Below are positions 62,398 through 64,000 of a stretch of DNA of 64,000 nucleotides, one piece after another. Source of the stretch: Symbiodinium microadriaticum (lineage: Eukaryota; Sar; Dinophyceae; Suessiales; Symbiodiniaceae); the NCBI GenBank assembly GCA_001939145.1, contig LSRX01000137.1, forward strand, positions 644,351 through 708,350. The letters are read 5' to 3'. The notes under the pieces were generated by a model. The model made no database searches. It saw only the letters and a program-made list of their open reading frames with translations, and was not told the DNA's origin. Position 1 is the first letter of the stretch. Each line of letters starts with the position of its first letter. The position numbers and the translations under genes are program-made.

Positions 62398-64000
62398 AGG
62401 CTGAGCGCTACTTGCGGGTGGGAACGCTGAATGTGAGGGCCCTTGCCGGCAAGGCCAGCAATGTCCTTGCCCTTGCTGAAGACTGTCGCTTGGATGTGCT
62501 ATTGCTTCAGGAAACGCGCCTGCCTCGCGATAGCTACGTGTCTTTTGCGCAGTTGGCAGGCAAATATGGGTGGCATGTTCACATCCATGACCAAGTGGTG
62601 GGGACCGATGGCCGGCACAAGTGGGGAGCTATCACGATGGCGCGGTGGCCTGTTGAGGCCCTGAATGCGTCCGAAGTATTACCTCCGGGGCGGGGCGGCT
62701 TGCTGCGTGTTTGGAGACCTGCCCAGAGGCCGCTTCTGCTCTTCAACTTGTACCTTTCTGCTAGCTCTCGAAGTGAGGCAGGGGCTCTTTTGGAAGATCT
62801 TCTCACTTTTGCTGCAGGCACAGGTGAGGCATGCATCATGGCCGGTGACTACAACCTCACGCAGACCCAGTGGCCGGTGTCCGCGGCCTGTGCTTTAGGG
62901 CGGTGGAGGGCGGCGGACGAGATGATTCTTGGAGACGCACCACCGCCGCCGACTCATCGCTTGGAGAATGGTGACTACGGCAGGTGTCTCGACTATGCCA
63001 TTGGCACGGAGGGGCTCATTTTTGCTCACCGGGGCCAAGAGCGAGGCCCGGCAGACCATGATCTCGTGTTTTATGACGTACTTTTGGCAGGAGCTCCTCC
63101 TTGTCCTGCTGTTTTTCCTAGGCGGCGCAAGTTGGCTGAGCACGGGGTGGATGCACAGGACTGGCAGCGAGTTTGGCAGGAGCATAGCTTGGCCTTTCAC
63201 GAAGCGCTGGGTGCTGGAGACATTGATGGTGCTTGGTGTTTACTGAGCGATGCGGCGGAGATGGCCATTGGTTGCGAGCCACGTGGGATTAAGCGCAGCC
63301 AAGCCGCAATTCCCAGACCGTTGACGGCTACCTCTACTAAGGCGCCTACCCACCAAAGCATCAGAGAGCGTAGGCTTCGGCGTCTTGTTCGTAGAGTGCG
63401 TGAGCATCTTCGTGGCACAGGTGACGAAGCTGAGAAGAGAGTCCGTCACGGCAAAATCCTGGGAACTGCGCGTGAGTTCGGGCTTCTTCCGACTGCAGCT
63501 CTTCGTGGCCGGCCATGTCTGGAGTTTATTCTGCAGGCTGCTGAGCAAGAGGCGGAAGTTCAAGCCACGCGAACCTCTACTGGGAGAAAGGCCAGGTGGA
63601 TGGAGCAAGTGCAGCTGGACTATGCTAAGGCGGCAAAGTGGGTCACGCGCGAGCTTCCGAGGCAACCCACTGCTGACATGGAGGCTGACTGGACTGCTCC
63701 GTTGGCGACTCACGAGAAGCTCTCGGCTGCTCGGCGGGACTGGGAAGCACAGTGGACGCAAACCGACAACTCTGCTCAGGGTGACACTCGGCAGTTTGTC
63801 GCTACTTTCCTGCAGGCTCGACCCCCAGAGCCTGATGACACTGTGTTTGTGACTGCGGCAGAGGTTAAGCGGCGGGTGGAGAAAAGTCGCCGCAAGGCAA
63901 CTGGCATGGATGGCTGGTCAGCGCAGGCGCTTTTACAGCTCCCTGACGAGTTTTTTGTTGAAGTGAGCACTTTGTGGCGAGCCATGCTTGAATGGCGCAC
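61655..64000 (+). mobile_element. LINE-type (non-LTR) retrotransposon, 5' part; continues past the window
   Basis: Two open frames in the standard LINE order: an ORF1 with Cys-rich motifs, then an ORF2 beginning with an AP-type endonuclease and entering a reverse-transcriptase region at the right edge. The left boundary lies at about 61655-61675, where the conserved frame of the interrupted host gene ends. No target-site duplication can be seen because the 3' end is outside the window. The endonuclease is free of stops and keeps its catalytic residues, so the insertion looks recent compared with the decayed gene around it. Confidence 0.85.
62394..64000 (+). CDS. LINE ORF2: AP-like endonuclease and start of reverse transcriptase (partial)
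   Basis: ATG 62394 overlaps the ORF1 stop as ATGA. I read the frame codon by codon to 64000 without a stop (535 codons). Residues 1-230 form an exonuclease-endonuclease-phosphatase domain: RVGTLNVRA (Asn13), VLLLQETRL (Glu40), IMAGDYNLT (Asp152, Asn154), CLDYAIG (Asp200) and PADHDLV (Asp221, His222), matching the metal and catalytic sites. A linker of about 270 residues rich in Arg and Ala follows. KATGMDGWSAQALLQLP near codon 505 is the typical entry to a LINE reverse transcriptase (K-x-x-G-x-D-G). The catalytic YADD-type box would lie beyond the window. The protein should nick target DNA and prime reverse transcription. Confidence 0.9.
   Translation, partial: MKAERYLRVGTLNVRALAGKASNVLALAEDCRLDVLLLQETRLPRDSYVSFAQLAGKYGWHVHIHDQVVGTDGRHKWGAITMARWPVEALNASEVLPPGRGGLLRVWRPAQRPLLLFNLYLSASSRSEAGALLEDLLTFAAGTGEACIMAGDYNLTQTQWPVSAACALGRWRAADEMILGDAPPPPTHRLENGDYGRCLDYAIGTEGLIFAHRGQERGPADHDLVFYDVLLAGAPPCPAVFPRRRKLAEHGVDAQDWQRVWQEHSLAFHEALGAGDIDGAWCLLSDAAEMAIGCEPRGIKRSQAAIPRPLTATSTKAPTHQSIRERRLRRLVRRVREHLRGTGDEAEKRVRHGKILGTAREFGLLPTAALRGRPCLEFILQAAEQEAEVQATRTSTGRKARWMEQVQLDYAKAAKWVTRELPRQPTADMEADWTAPLATHEKLSAARRDWEAQWTQTDNSAQGDTRQFVATFLQARPPEPDDTVFVTAAEVKRRVEKSRRKATGMDGWSAQALLQLPDEFFVEVSTLWRAMLEWR

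Noticed and set aside
1..64000. CRISPR arrays, rRNA, tRNA and bacterial operon signals
   Set aside because: No regularly spaced palindromic repeats, no recognisable rRNA or tRNA cloverleaf, and gene structure is clearly eukaryotic.

Overview
The window reads as nuclear DNA of a dinoflagellate, most like a Symbiodiniaceae-type draft scaffold; a 141-base run of N lies at 46596-46736. I base this on four things. Recognisable proteins are cut into many short exons. Wherever I could fix a splice junction from protein homology, the acceptor is AG, usually followed by G, and the donor is GC more often than GT, sometimes GA. Almost every convincing gene is on the + strand. A degenerate TTTAGGG telomere-type tract lies inside an intron. 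I made all family assignments by eye from conserved motifs; no search was run.

Layout, left to right. 0-8.6 kb: a three-copy short repeat, fragments of uncharacterised exons and a cold-shock-domain gene (about 2.9-3.9 kb). 9.5-12.7 kb: a glutamine synthetase family gene of about 14 exons. 13.7-16.5 kb: a PWP1-type WD40 ribosome-biogenesis gene. 17.1-18.3 kb: possible minus-strand exons. 18.5-18.8 kb: a large microsatellite. 20.5 kb: the KxGQ exon of an ABC1/UbiB-type atypical kinase whose remaining exons reappear only at 41.8-42.0 kb and 48.6-51.0 kb. Between those pieces lie a TatD-family nuclease gene (25.3-27.8 kb), coiled-coil exons (29 kb), a long pentatricopeptide-repeat gene (31-38.8 kb), unassigned exons (39-45 kb) and a repeat-rich, gapped block (43.3-47.8 kb). 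53.9-54.9 kb: a five-exon gene for organelle-type ribosomal protein uS12. 55.5-56.8 kb: unassigned exons with a lysine-rich tail. 57.0-58.1 kb: a two-exon class I methyltransferase. 58.9-61.7 kb: a decayed locus combining a TIR-like conserved domain, leucine-rich repeats and a cysteine-rich transmembrane segment. 61.7-64.0 kb: the 5' part of a LINE-type retrotransposon with two overlapping open frames, running off the right edge.

Several identified products fit organelle gene expression or metabolism (PPR protein, uS12, ABC1K kinase), but nothing shows operon-like coupling. Dinoflagellate genes are normally in one-way arrays, and this block fits that. The most notable signals are the ABC1K exons scattered over 30 kb around other genes, the retrotransposon that appears to have landed in an already broken gene, and the GC-dominated splice donors. 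I did not find a clearly novel multi-gene system.
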